DNA from: Elusimicrobiota bacterium
GTDB lineage: Bacteria; Elusimicrobiota; Elusimicrobia; FEN-1173; JAKLIF01
Direction: 5' to 3'
DNA: 64,000 nucleotides
NCBI GenBank assembly: GCA_022709755.1
Contig: JAKLIF010000002.1
Coordinates: forward strand, 277,730 to 341,729
The position numbers and the translations under genes were made by a program. Numbering within the stretch: position 1 is the first letter of the stretch; the number at the start of each line of letters is the position of its first letter. Shown one piece after another: positions 18,101 to 27,708 of this stretch. The notes below the pieces were generated by a model. The model made no database searches. It was given only the letters and a program-made list of their open reading frames with translations, and had not been told where the DNA came from.

Positions 18101-18701
18101 GAAGGAGGTCCTTGGCATCTTCGTCTCCGGACACCCCCTGGCCCGCTATCGCAAAGAACTGTCCTCCTACACCACCCACAATCTGGGAAAACTCCCCGAA
18201 TCGGGGTCCGCTCGCGTGGCGGGAATGATCATGAACACGAAGAAGACCCTGACTAAAACCGGAAAAGCCATGGCCCGTTTTAAATTGGAGGATCTGGAAG
18301 GGGAAGTGGAATGCATCGTCCTCCCCAAAACCTATACGCCCGACGTGGCGCAACACATCGTCTCCCATGAGATGATCGTCGTCAAGGGACGCGTGGAATC
18401 GAAGGGCACCGTCAAGGAGATCCTGGTGGACGAGCTGGTGCCCCTGAAGGCGGCCCGGGAAAAATTGGTCCGACGGGTATGGCTGAAGATCTCGACCACG
18501 GGGCTGAAGGACGACACGCTGGCCAAGTTGGATAAGATCTGCGCCGACCACCAGGGCAAATGTTCGCTGGTCTTCCAGGTCCAAACACCCACCCATGGCC
18601 AGTTCGCCCTGTTGACTCAAAAACACGTGCAACCCTCCGAGGGGTTCCTGCAACAGGTGGAACGCCTTATGGGGAAAGACTGCTGGGAATTGAGGGTTTG
18701 A
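15138..18701 (+). CDS. dnaE: DNA polymerase III subunit alpha
   Basis: The 1,187-residue replicative polymerase. Domains in order: N-terminal PHP domain (HLHNHTEYS at residues 8-16), the C-family polymerase palm with the catalytic motif PDLDIDF (405-411, Asp 406 and 408), the GRGSGAGSLVAY fingers/palm motif just before it, an HhH region, and a C-terminal OB fold (about 1020-1100). The length is typical of DnaE1. It has no exonuclease insertion, so it is not PolC. The start has no Shine-Dalgarno and appears leaderless. A CheY-like gene starts 1 base after the stop. The orientation runs toward the predicted origin. Confidence 0.96.
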   Translation: MSHAPFVHLHNHTEYSLLDGACRLTDDKGNPSELLKSMANAKYRALAITDHGNMFGALEFYQACTDSGIKPILGVEAYMAPGSRLDRTGSPGDVSYHLTLLAENETGYQNLLKLTSKAYLEGFYYKPRIDKEILAAHSEGVIGLSGCLKGEIPSALLSNQPEKAQKLLDDYRSIFAKDHFYLELMDHGMPEQKAVIPLLTDLSKRSGIPLVATNDCHYLRREDSFPHDVLLCIGTGKTLNDEKRLKYPTAEFYYKSPQEMMALFGEIPGAIENTVSIAEMCHLQLKFNQILLPRYDVPSGETPDSYLEKLCLEGLKKRMGHIDPQYKTRLDYEIQIIRKMGFSTYFLIVWDFIHHARKEGIPVGPGRGSGAGSLVAYALHITSINPIEHGLLFERFLNPDRRSMPDLDIDFSDDLRENVIRYVRQKYGEQCVAQIITFGSMLARLVVRDVGRVLGMPIEEVDRIARLIPKELGTTIHSALQSSPEFREAAQKDPQAKKLIDLAQKLEGIKRQCGVHAAGTVITSGDITQYVPLYKGSRDVVTTQYDGETLLKLGLLKVDFLGLRTLSVIRDACKLIVQRHDPKFNIDTIPLDDLKTYQLLGSAKTLGVFQLESGGMRDLLCKLKPSTLSDVVALISLYRPGPMGSGMLDEFVARKHARSKVHYDHPSLEPLLKDTYGIIVYQEQVMQIAQVLAGFTPGKADILRKAMGKKIPEVLEQQRSVFMEGAHQKNIDKKTAQKVFEQIVHFGGYGFNKSHATAYGLVSYQTAYLKANFPEEYMAALMTSEIGHSNLGAKEAESKLVWYINESENMGIQILPPDVNLSGTVFTIESAPKAENPKIRFGLLAVKNVGEGPVEAILKTRSEHGLAKSFDDFCLRMERGQINKKVVESLVKAGAMDCFCSPSSPEPVGNPAVEQELRVTRLCRDRAVLFAKIDNTLARLSKQKEDEERGQGALFDMAPMTSAAPAPPDSAEAALDTEWPEHTLLAYEKEVLGIFVSGHPLARYRKELSSYTTHNLGKLPESGSARVAGMIMNTKKTLTKTGKAMARFKLEDLEGEVECIVLPKTYTPDVAQHIVSHEMIVVKGRVESKGTVKEILVDELVPLKAAREKLVRRVWLKISTTGLKDDTLAKLDKICADHQGKCSLVFQVQTPTHGQFALLTQKHVQPSEGFLQQVERLMGKDCWELRV

Positions 18702-18702
18702 C

Positions 18703-19065
18703 ATGGACAAGAAGAAAATCGTAACAGCCGATGATGATCCGGAGACGCTCGAATTCATAAAAATGGCCCTGGAGATGGCGGGATATGACGTCAAAACCGC
18801 CTCCGACGGCCGCCAGGCCCTGGAAGTCATCAAAGCCGAAATACCGGACGTCTGCATCCTGGACGTCATGATGCCTTATGTGGACGGTTATCATGTGGCC
18901 GAAGAGATCTCCGAAAAACTGCCGCAGATCAAGATCCTGTTGTTGACGAGTCGTGATTTCGGGAAAGACAAACTGGCGATTGAAGCATCCGGAGCCGACG
19001 CTTATATGTCGAAACCGTTCGACGTGAACGAGTTTTTGCGCGTCATCAAAGATTTATTGACGTAA
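18703..19065 (+). CDS. Single-domain response regulator (CheY-like), coupled to dnaE
   Basis: A 120-residue receiver domain. The acidic pocket is DDD near residues 10-12, the phospho-acceptor Asp lies in CILDVMMP, and the conserved Lys lies in SKPFD. There is no output domain. The ATG is 1 base after the dnaE stop, with a GAGGG Shine-Dalgarno inside the dnaE coding end, so expression should be coupled to that of the polymerase. It ends about 220 bases before dnaA. A role in linking signalling to replication is possible but not shown. No kinase is adjacent. Confidence 0.87.
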   Translation: MDKKKIVTADDDPETLEFIKMALEMAGYDVKTASDGRQALEVIKAEIPDVCILDVMMPYVDGYHVAEEISEKLPQIKILLLTSRDFGKDKLAIEASGADAYMSKPFDVNEFLRVIKDLLT

Positions 19066-19075
19066 AAATTATTTC

Positions 19076-19104
19076 TTGACATTTTTTTAATGAAGTTTTA
19101 AGAT
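19076..19104 (+). promoter_or_regulatory. Predicted dnaA promoter
   Basis: A perfect TTGACA (19076-19081), a 17-bp T-rich spacer and TAAGAT (19099-19104). It would give a leader of about 175 nt that contains the three DnaA boxes just before dnaA, which fits autoregulation by DnaA. Confidence 0.65.
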
Positions 19105-19244
19105 ATTCACAGCAACATAAATCAAACCCCTCCTATTGGAAATAAATCGCGTTTTGAAACAAAGCGGGGGGATTTTGTGGCAAATGAATGACAAAACATG
19201 GTAATATATGGCTCTCTTAAACATATACAAACAATTAACAGTTA

Positions 19245-19275
19245 TTATCCACAGATGTGTATAACTTGTGCATAA
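19245..19275. other. Triple DnaA-box array upstream of dnaA (candidate oriC part 1)
   Basis: Three perfect TTATNCACA boxes: TTATCCACA on the plus strand at 19245-19253, and two on the minus strand at 19256-19264 (TTATACACA) and 19267-19275 (TTATGCACA). Their centres are exactly 11 bp apart, about one helical turn. An AT-rich tract (about 19200-19243) adjoins them on the left. Whether this acts as origin, autoregulatory site or both is inference. Confidence 0.85.
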
Positions 19276-19284
19276 AGGTCAAAA

Positions 19285-20679
19285 ATGATTGTCTCTCAAA
19301 CGGTTGAAACAATCTGGGAAGAGGTCTTGAACACCCTGAAACCTGGGATCAAGGCCGAGACCTTCGATCTATGGGTGAAACCATTGAAGCCGAAGAACTT
19401 CGAGAACCAGTTGCTGACCGTGATTGTTCCGAACCGTTTTTTCTCCGACTGGGTCAACGAGCACTACCGCAACCAGATCGAACTCGCCCTCAAGAACATC
19501 ACCGGCGGTGATGTCGCCTTGGGTTTCGAGATGACGCAAGAGATTGAGCCCATCCTCAAACGGGAAGAGGCCCAGATCGACCCGATCCAGACGCTGGAAC
19601 CCGAGAAACATTTTACGGAAGCCGTCTTCAACCCCAAATACACTTTCGACACCTTCGTGGTCGGCGGTTCCAACCGGTTCGCCCAAGCGACGGCCCAGGC
19701 CGTGGCCAAGGATCCCGGAAAAGCGTACAACCCCGTGTTCCTCTATGGCGGCGTCGGCCTCGGGAAGACACACTTGCTCCACGCCATCGGCCATCACATC
19801 CACAGGGTCAATCCCAAGGCGCGCGTCCTTTATATCACGGCTGAAAAGTTCATCAATGAGTTCATCGACGGACTCCGGTTCGACCGGATGAAGGATTTCC
19901 GCTCCAAATACAGGAGCCTGGACTGCCTCCTCATCGACGATATCCAATTCTTCGTCGGCAAAGCCACCTCCCAGGAGGAGTTCTTCTACACGTTCAACAC
20001 CCTCTTCGATTCGCACAAACAGATCGTCATCTCCTCCGACAGGACGCCCAAGGAAACCCAGGTGGGCGATCGCCTCATCTCCCGGTTCGAATGGGGCGTC
20101 ATCGCGGACATTCAACCCCCCGACCTCGAAACCCGCATCGCGATCTTGCGCAAGAAAGCCGCCGCCGAACAGATTTTCGTGCCGGAAGACGTCATCCTCT
20201 ATATCGCCAGCCAGATCCGCTCCAACATCCGCGAATTGGAAGGCTGTCTGATCCGCATCGTGGCCTTCTCCTCTCTGACGGGAACCCCCCTCACCGTGGA
20301 CTCGGCCCGGGAGACCCTCAAGGACATCGTCAGCGTCGCCGAGGTCTCCCATCCCATCACCATCGACGGGATTCAGGGGGTGGTGGCGAAACATTTCAAC
20401 CTGGACCTGAAAGACATGCGCTCCAAGCGACGAACCGACGCCATCGCGTTCCCCCGACAGATCGCCATGTATCTGGCCCGCACCCTGACGGAATGCTCCA
20501 CCACCGAGATCGGGGAGGCTTTCGGCGGGAAAGACCATACCACGGTGATGCACGCCTGCAACAAGATTAAGTCCAAGATGGCCTCCGACCCCTATTTCGT
20601 CGCGCTCGTCAACAAGATCACTCAGCAGGTGAAAACCAACGCCAGCCTGGACTTGTATAAGGATGCGAACAGGACCTGA
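19285..20679 (+). CDS. dnaA: Chromosomal replication initiator protein DnaA
   Basis: AAA+ initiator that binds TTATNCACA boxes and melts the origin. Domain I (about residues 1-80) is followed by a short linker, then the AAA+ domain with Walker A GGVGLGKT (155-162) and Walker B LLIDD (215-219), and the C-terminal helix-turn-helix with the DHTTVMHACNKI box-recognition signature (417-428). The 464-residue length is typical. The ATG at 19285 lies 9 bases after the last DnaA box. dnaN, recF, a dciA-like gene and gyrB follow, the classic ancestral order. Confidence 0.97.
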   Translation: MIVSQTVETIWEEVLNTLKPGIKAETFDLWVKPLKPKNFENQLLTVIVPNRFFSDWVNEHYRNQIELALKNITGGDVALGFEMTQEIEPILKREEAQIDPIQTLEPEKHFTEAVFNPKYTFDTFVVGGSNRFAQATAQAVAKDPGKAYNPVFLYGGVGLGKTHLLHAIGHHIHRVNPKARVLYITAEKFINEFIDGLRFDRMKDFRSKYRSLDCLLIDDIQFFVGKATSQEEFFYTFNTLFDSHKQIVISSDRTPKETQVGDRLISRFEWGVIADIQPPDLETRIAILRKKAAAEQIFVPEDVILYIASQIRSNIRELEGCLIRIVAFSSLTGTPLTVDSARETLKDIVSVAEVSHPITIDGIQGVVAKHFNLDLKDMRSKRRTDAIAFPRQIAMYLARTLTECSTTEIGEAFGGKDHTTVMHACNKIKSKMASDPYFVALVNKITQQVKTNASLDLYKDANRT

Positions 20680-20914
20680 ATAACCCGCCGGGAATGTGGA
20701 TGGCGGAGAATCCTGTGGAGAACTCGAATAACCCGTCGTCGTTATCCACATGCTTCTTAGAACGACCGATCTTTTGAAAACGTTGGATATTGAAAGATTC
20801 TTAAAAATTTGAAAGAGTAATCAACGAGGCGCACAAGACCTACTACGGACTACGACTTGTTTCACATAAAATATTAAAAGACTTACATCAAAATACGGAG
20901 GATAAAACAAACCC
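20680..20914. other. dnaA-dnaN intergenic region, candidate oriC part 2
   Basis: This 235-base gap contains a perfect DnaA box TTATCCACA (20742-20750) and two minus-strand near-matches: 20714-20722 (one mismatch) and 20695-20703 (two mismatches). An AT-rich stretch follows (about 20775-20890, including TTCTTAAAAATTTGAAA and ATAAAATATTAAAAG) that would serve as an unwinding element. Boxes on both sides of dnaA suggest a bipartite origin. A GGAGG Shine-Dalgarno for dnaN ends the gap. Confidence 0.65.
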
Positions 20915-22042
20915 ATGCAGATTCAGTGCCTGAAAGAGGAACTCCTTAAAGGAATCCAAACCGTCCAGAACGCCATCTCGCCGAGAAGCACGCTCCCGAT
21001 CCTCTCCAACGTCCTGATCGAGACCGAGGGATCCGGCCTCCGTCTCTCAACGACCGATCTGGAAGTCGGCATCCGCTCCATGGTCAAAGCCGACGTCCGC
21101 GCGCCGGGAGCCATCACCGTTCCCGCCAAGACACTGAGCGAATTCCTGAGAACACTGGAAGACGGCCAGGAAGTGGACGTGAAAGTAGACGGCCAACAAA
21201 AAGTCGAGGTTCGGTGCGGCCGGGACCGGTGCACCTTGTCGGGCCTCCCCAAGGAAGATTACCCCGTGCTCCCGGAGTTCAATAAGGAAAGATCTTTCTC
21301 CATCGAGGCGGTCCTCTTGCGGGACCTCATCCGAAAGACCGCGTTCGCCGTCTCCACGGACGAGACGCGATATGTTTTGAACGGCATCAATTTCATTGTC
21401 GACAAAGGCAAGATCACCTGTGTGGCGACCGACGGCCGGCGCCTGGCGGTCATCTTCCGAGACGGGATCGACAAGAAGAGTTCCATGAACGTCATCATCC
21501 CCACCAAGGCGATGAGCGAACTGCTCCGGATGCTCGGCGCCGACGAGCCCGGCGTCAACACGGGGACCGACTCCACCGTGGCGGTGGCGTTCACCGAGAA
21601 TCAGGTCACTTTCAAATACCGCGAGAACATCATCATCTCCCGGCTGATCGAAGGACATTTCCCGAATTTTGATCAGGTGATCCCCAAGAAACACGAGATC
21701 ACCGTGGAGCTTCCGACCCACAAATTCCTGTTGGCCACGCAGCGTGCGGCCGTGGGCATCCTGGAGAAGGGCGGTTCGGTCAAATGCATCCTGGAGAAGG
21801 GCAAGTTGACCTTGTCCGCTTCCGCGCAGGGACGCGTGGACGTGCAGGCCGAGATGGACATCGATTTCAAGAACGATAAATTCGAAGTGGCGTTCAACCC
21901 CGCCTATTTCATCGATGTGTTGAAAGTCGTGGGCTCGGACCGGATCCTGCTGGATCTGACGTCCCCTCTGACGCCCGCGGTGATCCGCTCCGGTGATGAC
22001 GATAATTTCAAGTACGTCATCATGCCGATGAAATTGTCGTAA
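20915..22042 (+). CDS. dnaN: DNA polymerase III sliding clamp (beta subunit)
   Basis: A 375-residue three-domain clamp that encircles DNA and tethers the polymerase. The N-terminal 'LSTTDLEVGIR' strand, the central 'TDGRRLAVI' segment (about residues 173-181) and the C-terminal 'VIMPM(K)LS' end are family hallmarks; the last is the usual MPMR-L-like terminus. It is placed between dnaA and recF on the same strand. The ATG at 20915 has a GGAGG Shine-Dalgarno 11 bases upstream. Confidence 0.96.
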   Translation: MQIQCLKEELLKGIQTVQNAISPRSTLPILSNVLIETEGSGLRLSTTDLEVGIRSMVKADVRAPGAITVPAKTLSEFLRTLEDGQEVDVKVDGQQKVEVRCGRDRCTLSGLPKEDYPVLPEFNKERSFSIEAVLLRDLIRKTAFAVSTDETRYVLNGINFIVDKGKITCVATDGRRLAVIFRDGIDKKSSMNVIIPTKAMSELLRMLGADEPGVNTGTDSTVAVAFTENQVTFKYRENIIISRLIEGHFPNFDQVIPKKHEITVELPTHKFLLATQRAAVGILEKGGSVKCILEKGKLTLSASAQGRVDVQAEMDIDFKNDKFEVAFNPAYFIDVLKVVGSDRILLDLTSPLTPAVIRSGDDDNFKYVIMPMKLS

Positions 22043-22127
22043 ACAATCCTCAAAATCCGCGCAGTGTCTTTTCCGGTGCGCCCGCGCCCGGGGGTCTTCT
22101 GCGCCGCGATCCGATGTGGAAACGTTC

Positions 22128-23237
22128 ATGCACCTCAAAAACCTGAACCTCATCCAGTTCCGCAATTTCCGCCAACAGGAGCTCGCGCTCTCCCCGCGCC
22201 TGAACGTCTTCGTCGGCCCGAATGGATCGGGAAAATCCAATTGTCTGGAGGCGGTCCACGTGCTGGCCTCCGGACGGAGCCATCGCGGGGCCGACGCGAA
22301 ACATCTGATCCAATGGCAGACGGACGGATTCTCCCTGAAGGGGGAGTTCGAGGAGGCCGAGGAGACGCTGCGCTTCGAGGTGAAACAGCCGCTGAACCGC
22401 GCGCGAGAGATCCGGCTGAACGGGCGGCCCTGTCGCCGCTTGAAGGAGTGGGTGGGACTGGTGCCCATCGTCGCTTTTTCTCCCGACGATCTGAATTGGG
22501 TCAAGGGGGAACCCGTCCTCCGCCGGAAGGTCGCCAACGATGTCCTGTCCCAGGTCGACGTCCATTATTTGGAGGCGCTCCAGATGTATGGAAAGATCGT
22601 CACGGAGCGGAATGCCGCCCTTCGCAGGATCCAGGAGGGTGAATTGTCCGCCGCGGAGCTGGATCCGTGGGACCTTTCTCTCCTGAAATACGGGATGCAA
22701 CTGTCCGTGGCACGAAAGAATTGGATCCGGGAATTCTCCGTCCTGGTGAACGAGAAACATAACCGTTTGTCGGGACGCAAGGAACGGATCGAGCTGGTCT
22801 ATAAACCGGCGTTCTCGCTGGAAGGAACCGACCGGGAAAATCAGGATCGGAACCATCAGAGGATCCGTGAGCTCCGCGACGCGGAGATCGCCCTGGGGGC
22901 CACCCTGAAAGGGCCGCATCGGGACGATATCGACATGGTCTTGGACGGGTCTGCCGCCAAACACTACGCGTCGCAGGGACAGCAGCGGACCGTGGCCCTG
23001 GCGGTGGTGCTGGCCCAACGGGATTATCTGGCGCAACGATTGGGGCGGTGGCCTGTCTGTCTTCTGGATGACGTTTTTTCCGAACTGGACCAGGACCGCC
23101 GCGCCGAACTTGTGGCGTTCATGTCGGACATGGGCCAATGCCTCATCACCGTCACCTCCGTCCAGGATTGGCCCTCGGCCGTGCCGATGGCGAGCCTCTA
23201 CGAAGTCCGCGAGGGACGGATACGGAGCACGAACTAG
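22128..23237 (+). CDS. recF: DNA replication and repair protein RecF
   Basis: An SMC-like ATPase that loads RecA at gaps with RecO and RecR. Walker A GPNGSGKS is at residues 30-37, the ABC signature is SQGQQRT near residue 286, and Walker B is CLLDDVFSELD. I prefer the ATG at 22128 because the protein then begins MHLKNL, like other RecF proteins; a GTG at 22116 would add four residues. No clear Shine-Dalgarno is visible. The 369-residue length is normal. The next gene starts 2 bases after the stop. Confidence 0.95.
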   Translation: MHLKNLNLIQFRNFRQQELALSPRLNVFVGPNGSGKSNCLEAVHVLASGRSHRGADAKHLIQWQTDGFSLKGEFEEAEETLRFEVKQPLNRAREIRLNGRPCRRLKEWVGLVPIVAFSPDDLNWVKGEPVLRRKVANDVLSQVDVHYLEALQMYGKIVTERNAALRRIQEGELSAAELDPWDLSLLKYGMQLSVARKNWIREFSVLVNEKHNRLSGRKERIELVYKPAFSLEGTDRENQDRNHQRIRELRDAEIALGATLKGPHRDDIDMVLDGSAAKHYASQGQQRTVALAVVLAQRDYLAQRLGRWPVCLLDDVFSELDQDRRAELVAFMSDMGQCLITVTSVQDWPSAVPMASLYEVREGRIRSTN

Positions 23238-23239
23238 AT

Positions 23240-26120
<2,881 letters not shown>

Positions 26121-26150
26121 GGCAGACCGAGAACGGGTCAAGGAGGCCAC

Positions 26151-27626
26151 ATGGGTTCGCTGAAGAAAGATGTCTTGAAAAAAACTCTGAAGAGATGTAA
26201 GGAAAGAAACATCGTCATCCCCACGTTCGCCCAGCAGCGCGATCCAGCGAAGATCCCGCAGAAGATCCAATCCCAGTTGAAAGGCATCGGCCTCTGGGAC
26301 GTGCACCCCTCGAACCTCTTTCGCATCACCTGGAAGAACAATCCGAAAGAGAACGGCGGAGACGGTCTCTACGGCGGAGTCAATTTCCTCGAGATACCCC
26401 CCGAAATCACGGGTGTGTCGGCGCGCATCGTCGGCCTCGTCGGGAAATGGTTCCCCACGGGAGCCCACAAAGTGGGGGCGGCGTTCGGTTGCCTGGCACC
26501 CCGACTGGTGACCGGCGAGTTCGATCCCTCCACGCAGAAGGCGGTCTGGCCGTCCACCGGGAATTACTGCCGGGGCGGCGCGTTCGACTGCGCCCTGCTG
26601 GCCTGTGACGCCATCGCGATCCTTCCGAAAGAAATGAGCAAAGAACGTTTTGATTGGCTCAAGCAGATCGGCACCAGCGAGATCTTCGCGACCCCGGGCT
26701 GTGAATCCAACGTGAAAGAGATCTATGACAAATGCTGGGAACTGCGCAAGGAGCGCGGGAAGAACATCGTCATCTTCAACCAGTTCGACGAATTCGGCAA
26801 CGCCTGCTGGCATTATGAGGTCACCGCCACGGCCATCGAAGAGGTTTTCCTGGGGTTGCAGAAGAAGAACCCTCGGGCCCGTCTGGCCGCCTACGTCTCC
26901 GCGACGGGGTCGGCCGGCACGATCAATGCCGGAGAATACCTGAAGAAGAAATATCCGCTCGTGCGCATCACCGCCTCCGAGGCGCTGCAGTGCCCGACGC
27001 TCTATTCCAACGGGTTCGGCGGACACCGCATCGAGGGGATCGGCGACAAGCACGTGCCGTGGATCCACAACGTGCGGAACACCGACATGGTCACCGCCAT
27101 CGATGATGAACAGACGATGCGGTTGCTCCGGTTGTTCAACGAACCGGCCGGCCAGAAATTCCTGGCGAAGAACGGCGTCAAAAAGGACGTCATCCAGAAA
27201 CTCCCGCTCCTGGGGATCTCGGGCCTCTGCAACCTGGTGTCGGCCATCAAGGTGGCCAAATACTATGAGATGGGCAAGGACGACGTGCTCTTCACGGTCT
27301 TCACCGACTCCTCCGACATGTATCGGTCCCGTTTGACGGAACTGGAAGAAGCGCAGGGCCCTTATGGGGAACCTGAAGCGGGAGCCGATTACGCCCGCTA
27401 CCTTTTGGGCACGGGGATCGATTGGATCAAGGAATTGAACTACCAGGACCGCAAGGCCCTCCATCATTTGAAATACTTCACTTGGGTCGAACAACAGGGA
27501 AAAACCGTGGACGAGATCAACGCTCTTTGGAGTCCCGAATTCTGGGACGAAAAGTTCTCTCAGATCCCCGAGTGGGACAAGCTGATCGAAGATTTCAACC
27601 GGCAAACCGGTCTTCTCCCGAAGTGA
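26151..27626 (+). CDS. PLP-dependent fold-type II enzyme, specificity unknown
   Basis: A 491-residue protein of the tryptophan synthase beta / cysteine synthase / threonine synthase superfamily. The probable Schiff-base lysine is K107 in PTGAHKVGAA, resembling the GxHK-x-N/G motif of TrpB-like enzymes. A phosphate-binding 'SATGSAG' loop is near residue 251 and a 'SNGFGGHRIEGIGDKHVP' region follows at about residues 284-301. The length and the HR-E-G-I-G-D-K-H loop set it apart from ordinary CysK. It belongs to a group usually annotated only as pyridoxal-phosphate-dependent enzyme. It sits 31 bases after gyrB with a GGAGG Shine-Dalgarno. Confidence 0.75.
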   Translation: MGSLKKDVLKKTLKRCKERNIVIPTFAQQRDPAKIPQKIQSQLKGIGLWDVHPSNLFRITWKNNPKENGGDGLYGGVNFLEIPPEITGVSARIVGLVGKWFPTGAHKVGAAFGCLAPRLVTGEFDPSTQKAVWPSTGNYCRGGAFDCALLACDAIAILPKEMSKERFDWLKQIGTSEIFATPGCESNVKEIYDKCWELRKERGKNIVIFNQFDEFGNACWHYEVTATAIEEVFLGLQKKNPRARLAAYVSATGSAGTINAGEYLKKKYPLVRITASEALQCPTLYSNGFGGHRIEGIGDKHVPWIHNVRNTDMVTAIDDEQTMRLLRLFNEPAGQKFLAKNGVKKDVIQKLPLLGISGLCNLVSAIKVAKYYEMGKDDVLFTVFTDSSDMYRSRLTELEEAQGPYGEPEAGADYARYLLGTGIDWIKELNYQDRKALHHLKYFTWVEQQGKTVDEINALWSPEFWDEKFSQIPEWDKLIEDFNRQTGLLPK

Positions 27627-27678
27627 TGAAGCTGTTCTGACGCTGATTCCCCTGCCTTGCATCGGACAAAAGGTCATC

Positions 27679-27700
27679 GGGCGGTCGTGAGACGACGCCC
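27679..27700 (+). promoter_or_regulatory. Hairpin in the carB leader next to the ribosome-binding site
   Basis: A GGGC/GCCC plus GTCGT/ACGAC stem (27679-27682, 27684-27688 with 27692-27696, 27697-27700), one bulged G and a GAG loop. It ends 8 bases before the carB ATG and abuts the CGAGG Shine-Dalgarno, so it could modulate translation. No riboswitch family is recognised. Confidence 0.35.
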
Positions 27701-27708
27701 CGAGGTCT

